Below, piece after piece: positions 21,044 through 31,532 of a stretch of 64,000 bases of DNA (its first letter is position 1; the number at the start of each line of letters is the position of its first letter). A program made the position numbers and the translations under genes. The stretch is from Chaenocephalus aceratus (lineage: Eukaryota > Chordata > Actinopteri > Perciformes > Channichthyidae). The notes beneath the pieces are model-generated. The model was not told where the DNA came from. It worked only from the letters and a program-made list of their open reading frames with translations, and did no database searches. Location: contig CM043792.1 of assembly GCA_023974075.1 (NCBI GenBank), positions 14,117,456-14,181,455 on the forward strand. Reading direction: 5' to 3'.

Positions 21044-24000
21044 ATGGAGGACGTGAGTGAATTTCTGCACGCCAGAGGGGTCCAAGAGGAAACCATATTG
21101 CAAATGGAAGAACAAAAGGTGAGTTATAAATATATAAGTGTGTTTTGGGCGTTCGTAAAAACAATGAAAAGGCGTTAGAATGTGAAATGCAGACATTGAT
21201 GAGCTAGCAGCAAGTGCATTAGCTTATATGCTATGCTATGCCCCCCCCCCCCCCATCTAAATCAGTAGTAATAATGGTTTAGTTCGTTGACATGCAAGTT
21301 TGTGCTTGTTGGAACAGTGACGACTAACCAAGAGCAACAGCCTGGTGGTTTTCATATTTCTGTAGAGATTTCATTAAGTGTGCTTAACAAGGCAGTTAGC
21401 AGCTAGCTGAGAGCATGCTACCAGCTACCGCTCACCTGCCTGGCGGGGAAAAACATATCGCCCAACCTTCTTTTTTTTTGCCGTCATTACTTCAAATTAT
21501 TTTGCCTGTAACAGTTTCGAGATCAGTGGTCAAAGTACAACACAAGGAGGCAGTTGCTAATTATATAGCCAAAAGTCGCCCAGTATAACCCCTCTCGGTA
21601 CTGTAGCATTGTTACCACAGGGGTTGGGCCATTGTCCTTTTACCTCACAATCACAGAATTATCAGCATATGAATATGAATCCTGCTGTACTGTCTGAAGG
21701 GGATTAAAACAGCAGGACAATGTTGGTAATTTAGTGGGAATGCTGTTTACAGCATTCCAACTAACTGTTATTCTACGCACGAAAAGTTTATTATTATTCC
21801 GCCGATTTATTTTGGCCCTCTTCTCCTCCCGCATTGAACATCGCAGAAACTCCGTTCAAACATCAAAACGTTCAGCTCGGTCGGGAATCGATGGCTATTA
21901 CTTTTCTCATTCATAACTTTCATAATTCCAGAGATACATCCCATAATACATCACATTTTTAACATTGAAGTCAATGGAGGAAATCTTCAGACTTCAACAA
22001 ATCTTCATGCGACTTCAACTGCTAACTGTTCATTCATACTTTCACTCAGAAACCTCATTCCAACTTTAAAATGTTTCAAATCTTTCTGACATTATTCGTG
22101 TGAAACAACTTTTAAATCTGATTCTTACTTTTAGAGATATTAACATTTGTTCAGACCTTGTTTTATAGGTTTTCTTCACATTTTAACATTAACTAGAGTG
22201 CGTGATGTCACAGCTAGAGGGTGAGAAATCTTGAAATGTGCCTTCATATATATTTTTAAAACTGCCATAATTCCCAAACCCTACATTCCTGGGACATATT
22301 TTTCATGATAAACGTAGGAAAACATCTCGTAGCTTGAAAAATGACAAATAATTAACCAAAATAATTCAACAAAATGCCTCTTGAGGGCATGAAGTGACAA
22401 AAACGTTAAAAATTCCTCCATTGAAGCCCATTGTAATTTCAGGCAGATATTTCCTCACGGTAGCAGCCGCACATCTTTAGTTAAACTGCCAAAAAGGCCA
22501 CATTATTAACCCGAAACTACACAAAAATTACACTTCGGATACTCAACTTCCTTGACATGCTTCACGTTTTGAAATTTCACAGATATCTGTTACGGTTCTT
22601 CCACAAAACGTTCACATGTAAGAGGTTCATCTCTCATTCAGAACAATGGAAACCTGTGATCTCTACAGAGCTCGTTAGCTCAAATATAAACACCTGTGTA
22701 ATGGAACACGATGATGTCATCACTCCAGCTGACATGCAGCAGATTTCAACAGTCCAGCCGTGAAGACATCTTCGGGACAGTTTTGAGATGTCTTCAAATG
22801 CCGTTGCCATGGCATCACAATGCTCGCCTTGAAACACGGTATTCTCATAGCTTCAGTGAAAATACTCCAAACAGCCCAGAACTTCACAGGTTTGATAACG
22901 ATGCAGCCATCAATGCAACTAAGCGTAGTATGGGGTGTCATCAAATGCCATTGCCATGGCGACAGACCACTTGCCATGAAACACGATGAGGCTGTAAGTC
23001 CAATCGACACTGTCCAATCGTCCCCCAATCTTCACTTGTATATCACCGGTCCATGCCTCAAGAGCTCTACACCAAATCTGAGATCTCACCATATGCCGTT
23101 TCCATGGAACGACATCATGTTTTATGGCGAGGGATGCGTATCCCTCGCCATAAAACATGATGTCGCTATAACTCCTATGAAAATGTTTCAAAAAGTGCTC
23201 AAACTGCACATGTGTGCTAACAGTCCAGCCTTGAAGACATCTTCGGGACAGTTTTGAGATTTCTTCAAATGTCGTTGCCATGGCAACACAATGCTCGCCT
23301 GGAAACACGGTTTTCTCATAACTTCAGTGAAAATACTCCAAACAGCCCATGACTTCACAGGTTTGGTAACTGTAAGGGAAACTTCTGTGTAGCAATGCAG
23401 TGGGAGTCACCGACTCAGGAAGGAGACACGGCAGAGCAGGAGCTTTGATGTCAAACACTGGAGGTTTATTTGGAGTTACGGCCGGAGGATTCACATCACA
23501 AGTCACAGCAGTCACGGTCTGACTGCACGGGTGGATTGCCACGTCAATTCTGGAGAACCTCTCTCTCGTTAGCCCATTTAACTGGTTTCACAGAGAGTAA
23601 TCAACATATTTTGATAAGATAGTTTAACCAGTTGGGCACACTGAGTCACTTGCGTCCATCACTTATGGCCTCGAAGATGTCATACCTTGGAGTCCACAAA
23701 CAACAAAGAAGGAAGTGTCCCAGTGAACCCACAACAACAGACCATCTGTGACCTAGTGTTGACCGGTCACAGAATGGGAACAATAACATTATGGCTCAAG
23801 CAGCCTATGTCCTTAAAGGAGATAAACAGACGTCAGGGTTGGTCCTGTCCGTCATATCTAGGAGTCTAGGTAAATAATTTCCCTAACAGTAACGATGCAG
23901 CCATCAACGCATCTAAGCGTATTATGGGGTGTCATCAAATGTTGTTGCCATGGTGACAGATCATTCACCATCAACTTAGTTCAGAAGTTTGCGGTTCAAA

Positions 24001-24925
24001 TATTCTGCTGCTTTTCCAAGCCTTTTTACTTTATTTTCTTCTCTCATCACACATTCAAGCCCCCAGTGTTCATGTATCATTTCAATCTAAATTCTTCACT
24101 TTCTTCTTACACATTTCGTTTCAATCTAAATTATTCACTTTCTTCTTACACATTACATTTCAGCACAGCAGTTTAGCGTCAGATTTTCTGCATAAAGCAT
24201 TCCCACTAGCAATTTCTTCAGGAATTGCATTCTCTAGTTGTATCTAGTATGTGTTGATGAGTATCATGTCAGTCTCTAACGTTAACGTTACTGAGTGTAA
24301 CTACTCTGGTCTTAAAAGAATGTTACGCATCGAACTGATCAATCATATTTATTTGCCTCTTGGAACAAGTTAAAAACACTTTTAAGGGTTATACTTATGT
24401 GAAGGTTATAAACTTTAGGGTAAACAGGGAAACTAGTAGTTTCTGTTTTTTGTGACAATAGTACCATCATGGCAAAAACTGGCTTTTTAAGGGTTAATAT
24501 TCTGAAAATTAATGAATATTTTGTATTATGAATAGGACTGATTTGGTCTGTGAATTGGCAAAATAGTATATATCTATATACAACGATGTACAAGGGTTGA
24601 CAATAGTTATACAATGTGCACAAACTTGATTGTGTTTTCTTTTCTTTCTTCTTTGCAGATTGACAGCGACATCATTGGTCTTATGGATGATAACACTCTT
24701 CAAAAATGCATCCCCTCCTACGGAGACCGAATAGCCATCTTTAATCATTGTAGAAGTAAAATGCCCACATCAAAGCGAAAAAAAGCCCTTTATGAAAGAC
24801 TGAGGGAAAAAATAACACTGAGATCGGAAAGTTCTCAAGGAAACGCATCAGGTACAGAAACAAGAAAAACACAGACAAAGAAACTGAAAGCCACAATAAA
24901 TATTGAAATGCTGGATTCACAATGA
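21044..24925 (+). CDS. SAM-domain protein gene, two exons
   Basis: Exon 1 (21044-21118) starts MEDVSEFLHARG and ends in phase 0 at a GTGAGT donor. Exon 2 starts at 24659 after TTTCTTCTTTGCAG and reads IDSDIIGLMDDNTLQ, CIPSYGDRIAIFNHC, then a basic stretch (KMPTSKRKKALYERLREK). Together they form a sterile alpha motif (about residues 1-55). The second exon reads open to TGA at 24923-24925. Directly beyond it, another frame (24926-25067) reads QVRAKQGGGTRK and ETGKTLFFPDGIS. I read this as the natural continuation of the protein, so a 1-base frameshift may have truncated it. The 3.5-kb intron is largely repeats. It is the best host-gene candidate in the window, though it might belong to a multicopy fish family. 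Function unknown; SAM domains mediate protein interaction. Confidence 0.55.
21241..21254. repeat. Poly-C run
   Basis: Fourteen consecutive C in the intron of the SAM-domain gene. Confidence 0.95.
22735..23370. repeat. Degenerate direct duplication (CCATGGCAACACAATGCTCG units)
   Basis: The segment with GACAGTTTTGAGATGTCTTC, CCATGGCATCACAATGCTCG and ACACGGTATTCTCATA (22775-22900) recurs at 23245-23370 with a few differences. The second copy continues beyond the solo LTR with ACGATGCAGCCATCAACGC at 23891. It is non-coding: both strands read open for about 100-145 codons, but this follows from repeat composition. Confidence 0.65.
23110..23165. repeat. Inverted repeat, 26-bp perfect arms, 4-base loop
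   Basis: Arms 23110-23135 and 23140-23165 are exact complements (outer CGACATCATG, inner GAGGGAT) around the loop GCGT. It could form a hairpin or cruciform. It is part of the intronic repeat. Confidence 0.9.
23371..23888. mobile_element. Solo LTR (518 bp) with 5-bp target duplication
   Basis: Starts TGTAAGGGAAAC and ends TTTCCCTAACA, that is TG...CA with short inverted ends. The 5-bp repeat GTAAC flanks it at 23366-23370 and 23889-23893. Removing it rejoins a repeat unit whose unbroken version is at 22885-22910. No internal retroelement sequence remains, so it arose by LTR-LTR recombination. The LTR family is not identified. Confidence 0.8.
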
Positions 24926-25067
24926 CACTAACACAACCAAACAAGTAAGGGCAAAACAAGGAGGTGGTACCAGAAAAATTAAACTATCAACTAATGCTGG
25001 TTTGAATGAAATCCTTGAAACAGGAAAGACACTATTTTTTCCTGATGGAATATCACCGAATACATAA
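24926..25067 (+). pseudogene. Out-of-frame C-terminal part of the SAM-domain protein
   Basis: One frame away from exon 2, the sequence encodes a basic glycine motif (QGGGTRKIKL), then NEILETGKTLFFPDGIS, and stops at TAA 25065-25067. Composition and direct continuity with the basic tail of the SAM protein suggest it was once in frame. Confidence 0.45.
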
Positions 25068-25604
25068 TACGTAAAATGACTACTTATCACAACATAATGT
25101 AGACTGATAAACTAGGATATCTGAGATCGGTGGGTCTTAATGATGCTCAGTCAGTATATACTATTTCAAAGCAAATGCCTACTATAATATTTATATTATA
25201 TGGCTTAAAGTGTACATACATTCACTCACATTATTAAAGATGGTCGGGTTGAATTGTTCTGACTCTTTTAACAATGTTAAATGTGAAAAACTAAGCTGTG
25301 ATGACTGATTACATATTGATCCGTGGCTCACTCATAACGCGCATGGCACAAGGGATTTTTGCTATTGGGATTCGGGTTTGAGTCCAGCATGAACTTTTTT
25401 GTTATTTTCATGTCGATGGACACTGAATAATATTTTTGAATAGAGGATTCATAATATTGTTTGCCGAGAACAAAATTAACGATCAAGCACCATTTTAAAT
25501 TCTAAATATCCCTGCAAATGTAGCAATGACATTTCTGCTGCTATCTTTGCAAAACGAGTAAACAGTCACATATTATCTGGATAAGTGTAGCAAAGTGCAG
25601 AATA
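25068..25604. other. Spacer between SAM-domain gene and DIRS B
   Basis: AT-rich; the only item seen is a tRNA-like stretch near 25319-25395. Confidence 0.4.
25319..25395 (+). ncRNA. tRNA-like sequence (possible SINE head), degenerate
   Basis: It contains GTGGCTCACTCATAACGCGC, resembling an A box, and GGGTTTGAGTCCAGC, close to the B-box consensus GGTTCGANTCC, at tRNA-like spacing. A T-run follows. I could not fold a full cloverleaf by eye. Most likely a decayed tRNA-derived SINE or tRNA pseudogene. Confidence 0.3.
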
Positions 25605-25795
25605 CCGTTATATCTCTCACAGGCTCCGCCCTCTACTGGACTCTATGGGTACTCTCTTCCCCCGCAAGCATTCTCCCACTGAGACTTCTATAGACGTAGC
25701 CGGCCCTGGGCGGGCCTACCTGAATGCGCGCGCATCACATCGTATAAAAGGAGGCCTCGCCTCCTGACTATCATCCTTTTCTCTTCAGCAAGCGG
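25605..25795 (+). repeat. DIRS B left inverted terminal repeat
   Basis: The segment from CTCCGCCCTCTACTGGACTC through CCGGCCCTGGGCGGGCCTAC to GACTATCATCC is the complement of 31319-31500. The outermost CCGTTATATCTCTCACAG is left-specific and recurs inverted at 31227-31247. Confidence 0.85.
25743..25751 (+). promoter_or_regulatory. TATA box in the DIRS B terminal repeat
   Basis: TATAAAAGG, 95 bp upstream of the gag start codon, inside the terminal repeat. Position and sequence fit a core promoter for the element transcript. The right repeat holds the inverted copy. Confidence 0.5.
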
Positions 25796-25837
25796 AAGTG
25801 TTTTCACGGAGCTTAGAAAGACGAAAAATTAAGAGTA

Positions 25838-27205
25838 ATGGAGTCAGTTCTTGACCACAGGACCTGCCCGAAGTGTCCAAACCTGATCGCGGGAGCGGAT
25901 CCACACCCCTGCTGTTTTTTGTGTATGGGGCCTAACCACGCTGTGAGCGGTATGGGCCCGACGCCGGCATGCTCAGCCTGCCAGATGCTTCCTCGGCTCA
26001 CGCGTAAGCATCGTGGGCAGCATTTCCTGTCAGCAGAGGCTCCGCAGGAGGAGGTGGAGGATTCGGATCTCGACGTCGTCGAGATGGGCGAGTCAGGAGA
26101 GTCAGGAGAGGAGGAAGTGCCGTTCCGATTCTCCCTTCCGTGGGGCCAGACAACCCCGATTCCGGAGGAGGAGGACGAGGACGCCTCGGTGTCGGGAGGT
26201 CCGACTCTCAGGTCTGCACGTTTGGATTTCCCAGCGGTGATGACCCTGGCAGCGGAGCGCGTAGGCCTACCGCTCCCACCACCGCTGCCACCGAGGCCTA
26301 TAAGCCGCCTGAGACAGGGGTTTTACGGCCCGGTGCATCCAGCGCAACTGACCTTCGTTTCGCCCAAACTGCCTGATATATGGCGGTGTGTGGAGGCGAC
26401 ATGGCAGCAGCCATTCAAGACGAAGGCCCCAGTAGCCGCTATGGCAGGCATCATCAAGGTGGAGGGCCGCTCGGACACAGCGTGTGCGGGGGATCTGCTT
26501 CCGCGGGCGGCTGGTTGGGCGGAGGGTAAGCGACCCCTGCCCCCGCTGCCCCGGGACCGAGACACTCTGGAATATCTGGACAAGATGTTCAAGCTCGGTA
26601 CGCAGATGGCGGCTGCAGCAAATAATCTCGGCGTGTTGGGCGTCTCCCTGATCACCACTCAGGCAGCCGCCCCCGCCCTCCTGTCACAAGATGGGAGCGA
26701 TTATCCGGACCGCGCTATAGGTCAGATGAATAATCTGATTGATGGCGTGGCCGCTGCAGCAGAGCGGGTGATTTCCTTGGCCACAGTGGCGTCTCGTCAC
26801 GTGTGGTTGGGACTCACTGCCCTATCTAGAAAAGACCGAGAAGATCTCCTCGGAGCCCCCGTGTCCACGGAGGGGCTCTTTGGGTCAATCTCCTCGGTCA
26901 CTCAGCGCTTCAGCCGGCTGGAGGAGGAAAGGGTCCAGCTTAGCAGGATGCTACCGCTGGCCCCGCCTCCGGCCCCGCTACGCGCTCCTCCACGCGTTTC
27001 CATGCAGGCGAGGGAGCGCAGTGCGACATTGAAGCGGAGGGAGAGGCGCCGGCACGGGGGTCCCGTAGCTGCGGCGCCCTCCACCTCTACGGCCCATCAC
27101 GTGGTACCGGCATATCGGCAGCCACGGGGAAGGGCTGCCCGACCTCGGCAGGCTCATCAGCAGCAGAGAGCGGCCGGGTGGGGTGCGCCGTCTGCCCGAA
27201 GCTGA
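25838..27205 (+). CDS. DIRS B gag-like protein, intact 455 aa
   Basis: Starts at ATG 25838 and is open to 27205. The N-terminus is a Cys/His zinc-knuckle region (CPKCPN, CCFLCMGPNH, CSACQ), the hallmark of DIRS gag. An acidic stretch (about residues 70-115) and a proline-rich part follow, then a conserved middle (QLTFVSPKLPDIW, LEYLDKMFKLGTQMAAAANN). The C-terminus is strongly basic (KRRERRRHGG, RQPRGRAARPRQ), suited to RNA binding. It is the only long undamaged reading frame of any mobile element here. Its start lies 95 bp after a TATA box. Its presumed role is packaging element RNA, inferred from the family. Confidence 0.85.
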   Translation: MESVLDHRTCPKCPNLIAGADPHPCCFLCMGPNHAVSGMGPTPACSACQMLPRLTRKHRGQHFLSAEAPQEEVEDSDLDVVEMGESGESGEEEVPFRFSLPWGQTTPIPEEEDEDASVSGGPTLRSARLDFPAVMTLAAERVGLPLPPPLPPRPISRLRQGFYGPVHPAQLTFVSPKLPDIWRCVEATWQQPFKTKAPVAAMAGIIKVEGRSDTACAGDLLPRAAGWAEGKRPLPPLPRDRDTLEYLDKMFKLGTQMAAAANNLGVLGVSLITTQAAAPALLSQDGSDYPDRAIGQMNNLIDGVAAAAERVISLATVASRHVWLGLTALSRKDREDLLGAPVSTEGLFGSISSVTQRFSRLEEERVQLSRMLPLAPPPAPLRAPPRVSMQARERSATLKRRERRRHGGPVAAAPSTSTAHHVVPAYRQPRGRAARPRQAHQQQRAAGWGAPSARS

Positions 27206-27815
27206 CTGGCGGGGGGAGGTAGCGTCTCGGCGGGGGGAGGAAATCTCTTCGCCCGGGACGCGAGGGTGAATCCCGCCTCCTCCCTATTCGATGCACAGAT
27301 TCCTTTGAAAAAATGTAAAGATAAAGAAAAAGTTGATCTGTATCCAAGTCTAAGTGTCCTTTGTTTCCACAATGCTACACTTACACATGATGTCTGTACA
27401 GATTCCCCACTCGCCGCCCCAGCCATAGCTCCTGTAAGGGAGGAGGCTAGTGGGAGTGCGCAGATGAGAGTGATGAAACGTAAACTAAGCTATCGTAATG
27501 TTATACGGGTACAGAGGCATTATGGCCGGCATATTGCTGTTGGGGAACACACTAAGCCTGGGGTTAAGACTCCAATTAATGCAGGTTACCAGAGTTGCAT
27601 TATGGCAACGCCCACACTCACAGAAGAGCGCGTGGTGGTGCGTTCAGGGACCTTAGTAGACCGCACTACTCCTATGAGGACTCCGATTAATGATGTTCAC
27701 CGTAAGGGTGAAAACGGCATTTTGAGGCAGCGCCCGCACACACACATGAGCGTGCGGCGGTGCGTTCAGGGTCCTCAGTAAATAATCGGCCCTTTCTGTG
27801 TCGACCCTCCATGGG
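27206..27815 (+). other. DIRS B gag-pol junction, no intact frame
   Basis: GC-rich sequence between gag and reverse transcriptase. A 171-codon frame (27266-27781) reads through but carries no motif I recognise. It probably corresponds to the decayed start of the pol region. Confidence 0.4.
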
Positions 27816-28821
27816 CGAATCTTCCCTTCAAGGGGAGTTTTGCAGCGGGACGGGTCGCCAGAGAGTACCACAGCTTTATAGCTGCGGCCCCACAGCTGAG
27901 GGCATGCCCTTTAACACAGTGTTATGGGGAATGGAAACTCAGCTGTGTACTATCAAAGTGGATGGACAGGACGCTTGAAACGGGGCTATTCACTCCAGTT
28001 CTGCAGCGTCCCACCCCCTTTTATGGGCATGCGAGAGGTGAAGCTATCCTCTCGAGAGGGGATGAGTTTCCTCTCAGCAGAGATTCAGGCTTTGGTGCAG
28101 AAACAGGCTGTGTCTGTTGTGCACCCTCAGCGCAGGGAAGAGGGTCTTTATTCCATATACTTCGATATGAAACAGTTACTGGGGCTGGTGCAGCCAGGCG
28201 ATTGGTTCAACCACCATCGACCTGAAAGACGCGTACTTTCATGTAGAAATTGCTCCAAAGCACAGAAAGTATCTGCGTTTTGCCTTCCAGGGAATAGCCT
28301 ACGAGTACAACAGGCTTGCCGTTCGGCTATTCCCTATCCCCACGCACATTCAGCAAATGTGTGGCCACAGCGCTTCAACCGCTGCGCGCACACGGCATGA
28401 GAGTTTTCTTTTACATAGACGACCTCATAGTCATGGCTGGGTCACGGGAACAGGCAATGTTTTGCACAGCACAATTGATCACACACCTAACCAGATTAGG
28501 CTTTGCGATCAATTGGAAAAAGAGTACCCCATACCTCACCAACGGGCGTTGTATTTGGGTGTGGTGCTCGATGCAGGCACGTTGCGCGCCACCCTGTCAG
28601 AGAGCAGACGTGCGTCCCTTCTTCAGGGGGTACGCAGACTGCGACAGGGGGCAACAGTGACAGCTTTTACTGTCATGCAGACGCGGGGTCTCATGGCGGC
28701 TGCTCACATGATGGTCCCGTTAGGGTTATTACATATGCGCCGCCTGCAGAGGTGGTTCTCCAGCCTGCGCTTGGATCCCAAGAGGCACAAGCGGCGGCTG
28801 GTGACCATACCCCCTCAGTGA
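27816..28821 (+). pseudogene. DIRS B reverse transcriptase, deleted and frameshifted
   Basis: Pieces in different frames: EIQALVQKQAVSVVHPQ and LYSIYF (frame from 27924), then LKDAYFHVEIAPKHRKYL and RFAFQGIAYEYN (about 28215-28310), then LPFGYSLSPRTF and FFYIDDLIVMAGS (YxDD site, about 28400) and NWKKS. The segment between LYSIYF and QPGDWF, which holds the VPKR/LDLR motifs in DIRS A, is largely deleted. Frame breaks lie near 28212 and 28315, and more follow. Confidence 0.8.
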
Positions 28822-28837
28822 GGGGCAACCTCCGGTT

Positions 28838-29270
28838 TTGGGGGTCCCCGGATCACCTCCGGAGGGGGTCTCCACTGGGACGGGTGACCTCCTACATCAC
28901 AGTGTTCACGGATGCATCCGGAACAGGATGGGGAGGGACCTGCCTGAAGAGGGCTATAGGTGGGCGCTGGGCTCTAACAGAGTCTCGACACAGAAACCTC
29001 CTAGAGCTACGGGCGGTAGTGTTAGTTCCTCCGGCATTTCAGGCCCATATTCAGGGGGAACATGTAATGGTCAGGAGCGACGACAGCACCACAGGGCTTA
29101 TATCAAACAAGCAGGCGGAGTTCGATCCGCCGCCTTGTTGACCACAGCGGAGGAACTGTGGTTATGGGCTTCAAGGTGGTGTTATCTCTGAGAGCCCTCC
29201 ATATCCCGGGACTGGAGAACGGGGGAGCCGACCTCATGTCGAGGGGCGGCCCCCTGCCAGGCGAGTGGGT
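28838..29270 (+). pseudogene. DIRS B RNase H, frameshifted
   Basis: ITVFTDASGTGWGGTC (Asp, about 28900), NLLELRAVVL (Glu, about 28997), VMVRSDDSTTGLIS (Asp, about 29070), a frame change near 29100-29150, then LRALHIPGLENGGADLMSRG (about 29190-29250). The motif order matches DIRS A. Inactive. Confidence 0.75.
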
Positions 29271-29659
29271 GCTTCACCCGAAGGTGGTGAAGCAGATCTG
29301 GGCCCAGTTTGGGAGAGCGGAGTGGATCTGTTCGCCAGCCAGCTGTGCCCTGTGGTTCTCCGTGGCTCGGAGCGACGACCCAACCCTTGGGGGGTGGACG
29401 CGTTTGCACACGAGCCATGGCCAAGGAAGCTGCTCTACGCCTTCCACCGCTGCGTCTCCTTCTCCCCCTCCTGAGGAGAGTGAGGCGAGAACGTCTGTCA
29501 GTCATCCTAGTGGCTCCGGCCCGCGTTGGGGCGGCCGTGGTACTCAGAGATGACACAGATGAAGGTGGGCCAGCCCTGGGCGGTTCCCCAGTTCTGGGGG
29601 GCGATGTCTCAAGAGGCAGGTGCAATCGGGGCGTTACCTACTCTCGGCCGTCCTCTCCA

Positions 29660-30721
29660 GGCTTGGCTCCTGAGAGGGACAGGCTGAGACAGGGTGGATT
29701 GTCTGACAGCATTATTCAGTCTATCCAGGCAGCTAGAGCTGGATCCACCACAGCCTGTTACAGGCCAAAGTGGCTAGGATTCCAGCGATGGTGTGAGGAG
29801 CGGGGAAGAGAGCCCCTATCTTGTGAGTTAGGCTCTATTTTATCCTTCTTACAGTTATTGGTGGGACAGAGGGCTTGCGCATTCAACAGTGAAGGTGTAT
29901 GCAGCAGCCATCTCGTCCTGCCATGAGGGATTTGGCGGCAGGTCAGCCTTTAGTCAACCACTGATGTCGCGGTTTTTAAAGGGGGTCAGGAGGCTGCGCC
30001 CAGTAGTGCACGCCTCCACCCCCACAGTGGGACCTGCCCCTAGTGCTCGAGGCTCTGGCCTCGGGGCCATTTGAGCCTCTGGAGCTCTCCTCTCTGAAAG
30101 CATTGTCGTGGAAAACAGCTTTGCTTCTTGCCTTAACGTCAGCCAAAAAGAGTGTGCCGAGTTAACTGCTCTGTCGGTACACCCAAGTTCTTTACTGATT
30201 CGGGGTGACCGGAGCGGCGCGACACTCAGACCGAACCCCTCCTTTGTGCCACAAAAACCTAAGGAGTGCGTTCAGGTCGAGGGCTATTCAGTTAGGGGGG
30301 TTTAGTCTTCCCCCCCATGGGGGGGCCAGGGAGGCTAGACTGCACCTCCTCTGCCCGGTGCGTGCGCTAGCATATTATGTGGAGCGCACGGCTGCCCTTA
30401 GACACACCGAACAGCTGTTCGTGTGTGTGGGGGGCGGTGTGATCGGGAAAGCTCTGTCCAAGAAACGCCTGGCAGGCTGGCTCTGCGAGTGCATTGCACA
30501 TGCCTACGGACAGGCAGGGAGAGCCTGCCCCACGGGGGTTCGTGCGCACTCCACACGGGCTATGGCTGCGCCGGCAGCCTTATTCAACGGTGTGAGTTGT
30601 GGAGGATATATGCACAGCGGCGTCTTGGTCGACGCCAGGCCACTTCATAAGGTTTTATCTCTTGGACATGTCGGTCTCTTTCTCCTCGTCTGTGCTGGCG
30701 GGGGCAGCACAGGACTGGTAG
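29660..30721 (+). pseudogene. DIRS B tyrosine recombinase, frameshifted
   Basis: RLRQGGLSDSIIQSIQAARA begins the core-binding domain. VKVYAAAISSCHEGFGG, LLLALTSAKR (first Arg, about 30130), RAHSTRAMA (H-x-x-R, about 30545) and FIRFYLLDMS (nucleophile Tyr, about 30650) follow. At least four frame changes are needed, near 29885, 30030, 30150 and 30610; the last part ends at TAG 30719-30721. It would have inserted the circular element DNA. Confidence 0.8.
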
Positions 30722-31192
30722 GGGGGGAGGGGGGTTGTGGGTCAGTTGGCATCTGACCTCCTCCCCGACGTAATGCGCCTTCGCTGTTCTCGGGCCCTCT
30801 GAGGGTCCGGGAGGGGCGCACTGGGCCCTTACAGGGCTGGAGGGCTGCTCTCCTCCTGGCCGAGAGCAGGAGGGGGGAGCCTCCACAACTTTAGTCCACA
30901 CACCTCGGCACAGGGTCAGTGTTTGAGTGTGGGGCAGGGGCTCTGCGCTCTCCCTGTTATCCTTAGGGATCAGGGAGGCAGGCTTGTAGTAAGCCCTTTC
31001 GGCACTGTTTTTTGAGCACACTTTGCGAGGTAAGCGCAGCAGGGTGTGCTCTGTCAGCCACAGCCCAGATTTCTCCTCGGTTACAACCGGTTAAAGGAGA
31101 AGGTGGGGCAGCAGCTGCTGACCATAATAGCCGGTCAGGGGCAGTAGGGTGGAATATTGTTGGACGACAGTGCGCGTATACATCGCGGCTCC
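30722..31192 (+). other. DIRS B 3' untranslated part
   Basis: GC-rich, G-run-containing DNA between the recombinase stop and the internal complementary region; no gene. Confidence 0.5.
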
Positions 31193-31300
31193 ACCCACTG
31201 TACCATAGAGTCCCAGTAGAGGGCGAGCCTGTGAGAGATATAACGTTGGGTTACGTAGTTGTAACCCTTGTCCTATTAGCACAGGTGGAGCCCTCTACTC
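31193..31300 (+). repeat. DIRS B internal complementary region
   Basis: CCATAGAGTCCCAGTAGAGG to GAGAGATATAACG is the complement of the left end. TTACGTAGTTGTAACCCTTG to AGCACAGGTGGAGCCC is the complement of the right end. The two halves meet near 31247. Confidence 0.8.
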
Positions 31301-31318
31301 GGGGCACTGTCTGTCCTA

Positions 31319-31532
31319 TTCCGCTCGCTGAAGAGAGGTGTAGGATGATAGTCAGGAGCGAGGCCTCCTTTTATACGTGTGATGCGCGCGCATTCAGGTA
31401 GGCCCGCCCAGGGCCGGCTACGTCTATAGAAGTCTCAGTGGGAGAAATGCTTGCGGGGTAAGAGAGGTACCCATAGAGTCCAGTAGAGGGCTCCGCCTGT
31501 GCTAATATGACAAGGGTTACACTACGTAACCC
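31319..31532 (+). repeat. DIRS B right inverted terminal repeat
   Basis: 31319-31500 is the complement of the left repeat. 31501-31532 (GCTAATATGACAAGGGTTAC to CGTAACCC) is the right-specific extension repeated in the complementary region. Confidence 0.85.

Larger units (their letters stand above)
21732..24208. mobile_element. Putative 2.5-kb non-coding repeat with GTGGGAATGCT inverted ends
   Basis: The left end TAGTGGGAATGCT (21732-21744) and right end AGCATTCCCACTA (24196-24208) are perfect 13-bp inverted repeats. The inside shows internally repeated 'CCATGGCAAC...AATGCTCGCC' units (22800-22990 and 23270-23370 plus 23889-23960) and no transposase. A solo LTR splits the right half. I see no target duplication, so element status and class are inferred. 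Confidence 0.45.
25605..31532 (+). mobile_element. DIRS-type retrotransposon, family B, nearly full length (5.9 kb)
   Basis: Inverted terminal repeats (about 25621-25795 against 31319-31500), an internal complementary region at 31193-31300, and gag, reverse transcriptase, RNase H and tyrosine recombinase in order. The outer sequences differ from DIRS A, so this is a separate family. The body is clearly GC-richer than the surrounding DNA. Gag is intact; pol is broken in several places. No target duplication is seen, as expected. It lies 0.5 kb downstream of the SAM-domain gene. Confidence 0.9.

Noticed and set aside
22720..23308. Overlapping 92-145 codon frames on both strands
   Set aside because: Both strands read open because of repeat composition; the sequence is an internally duplicated repeat.
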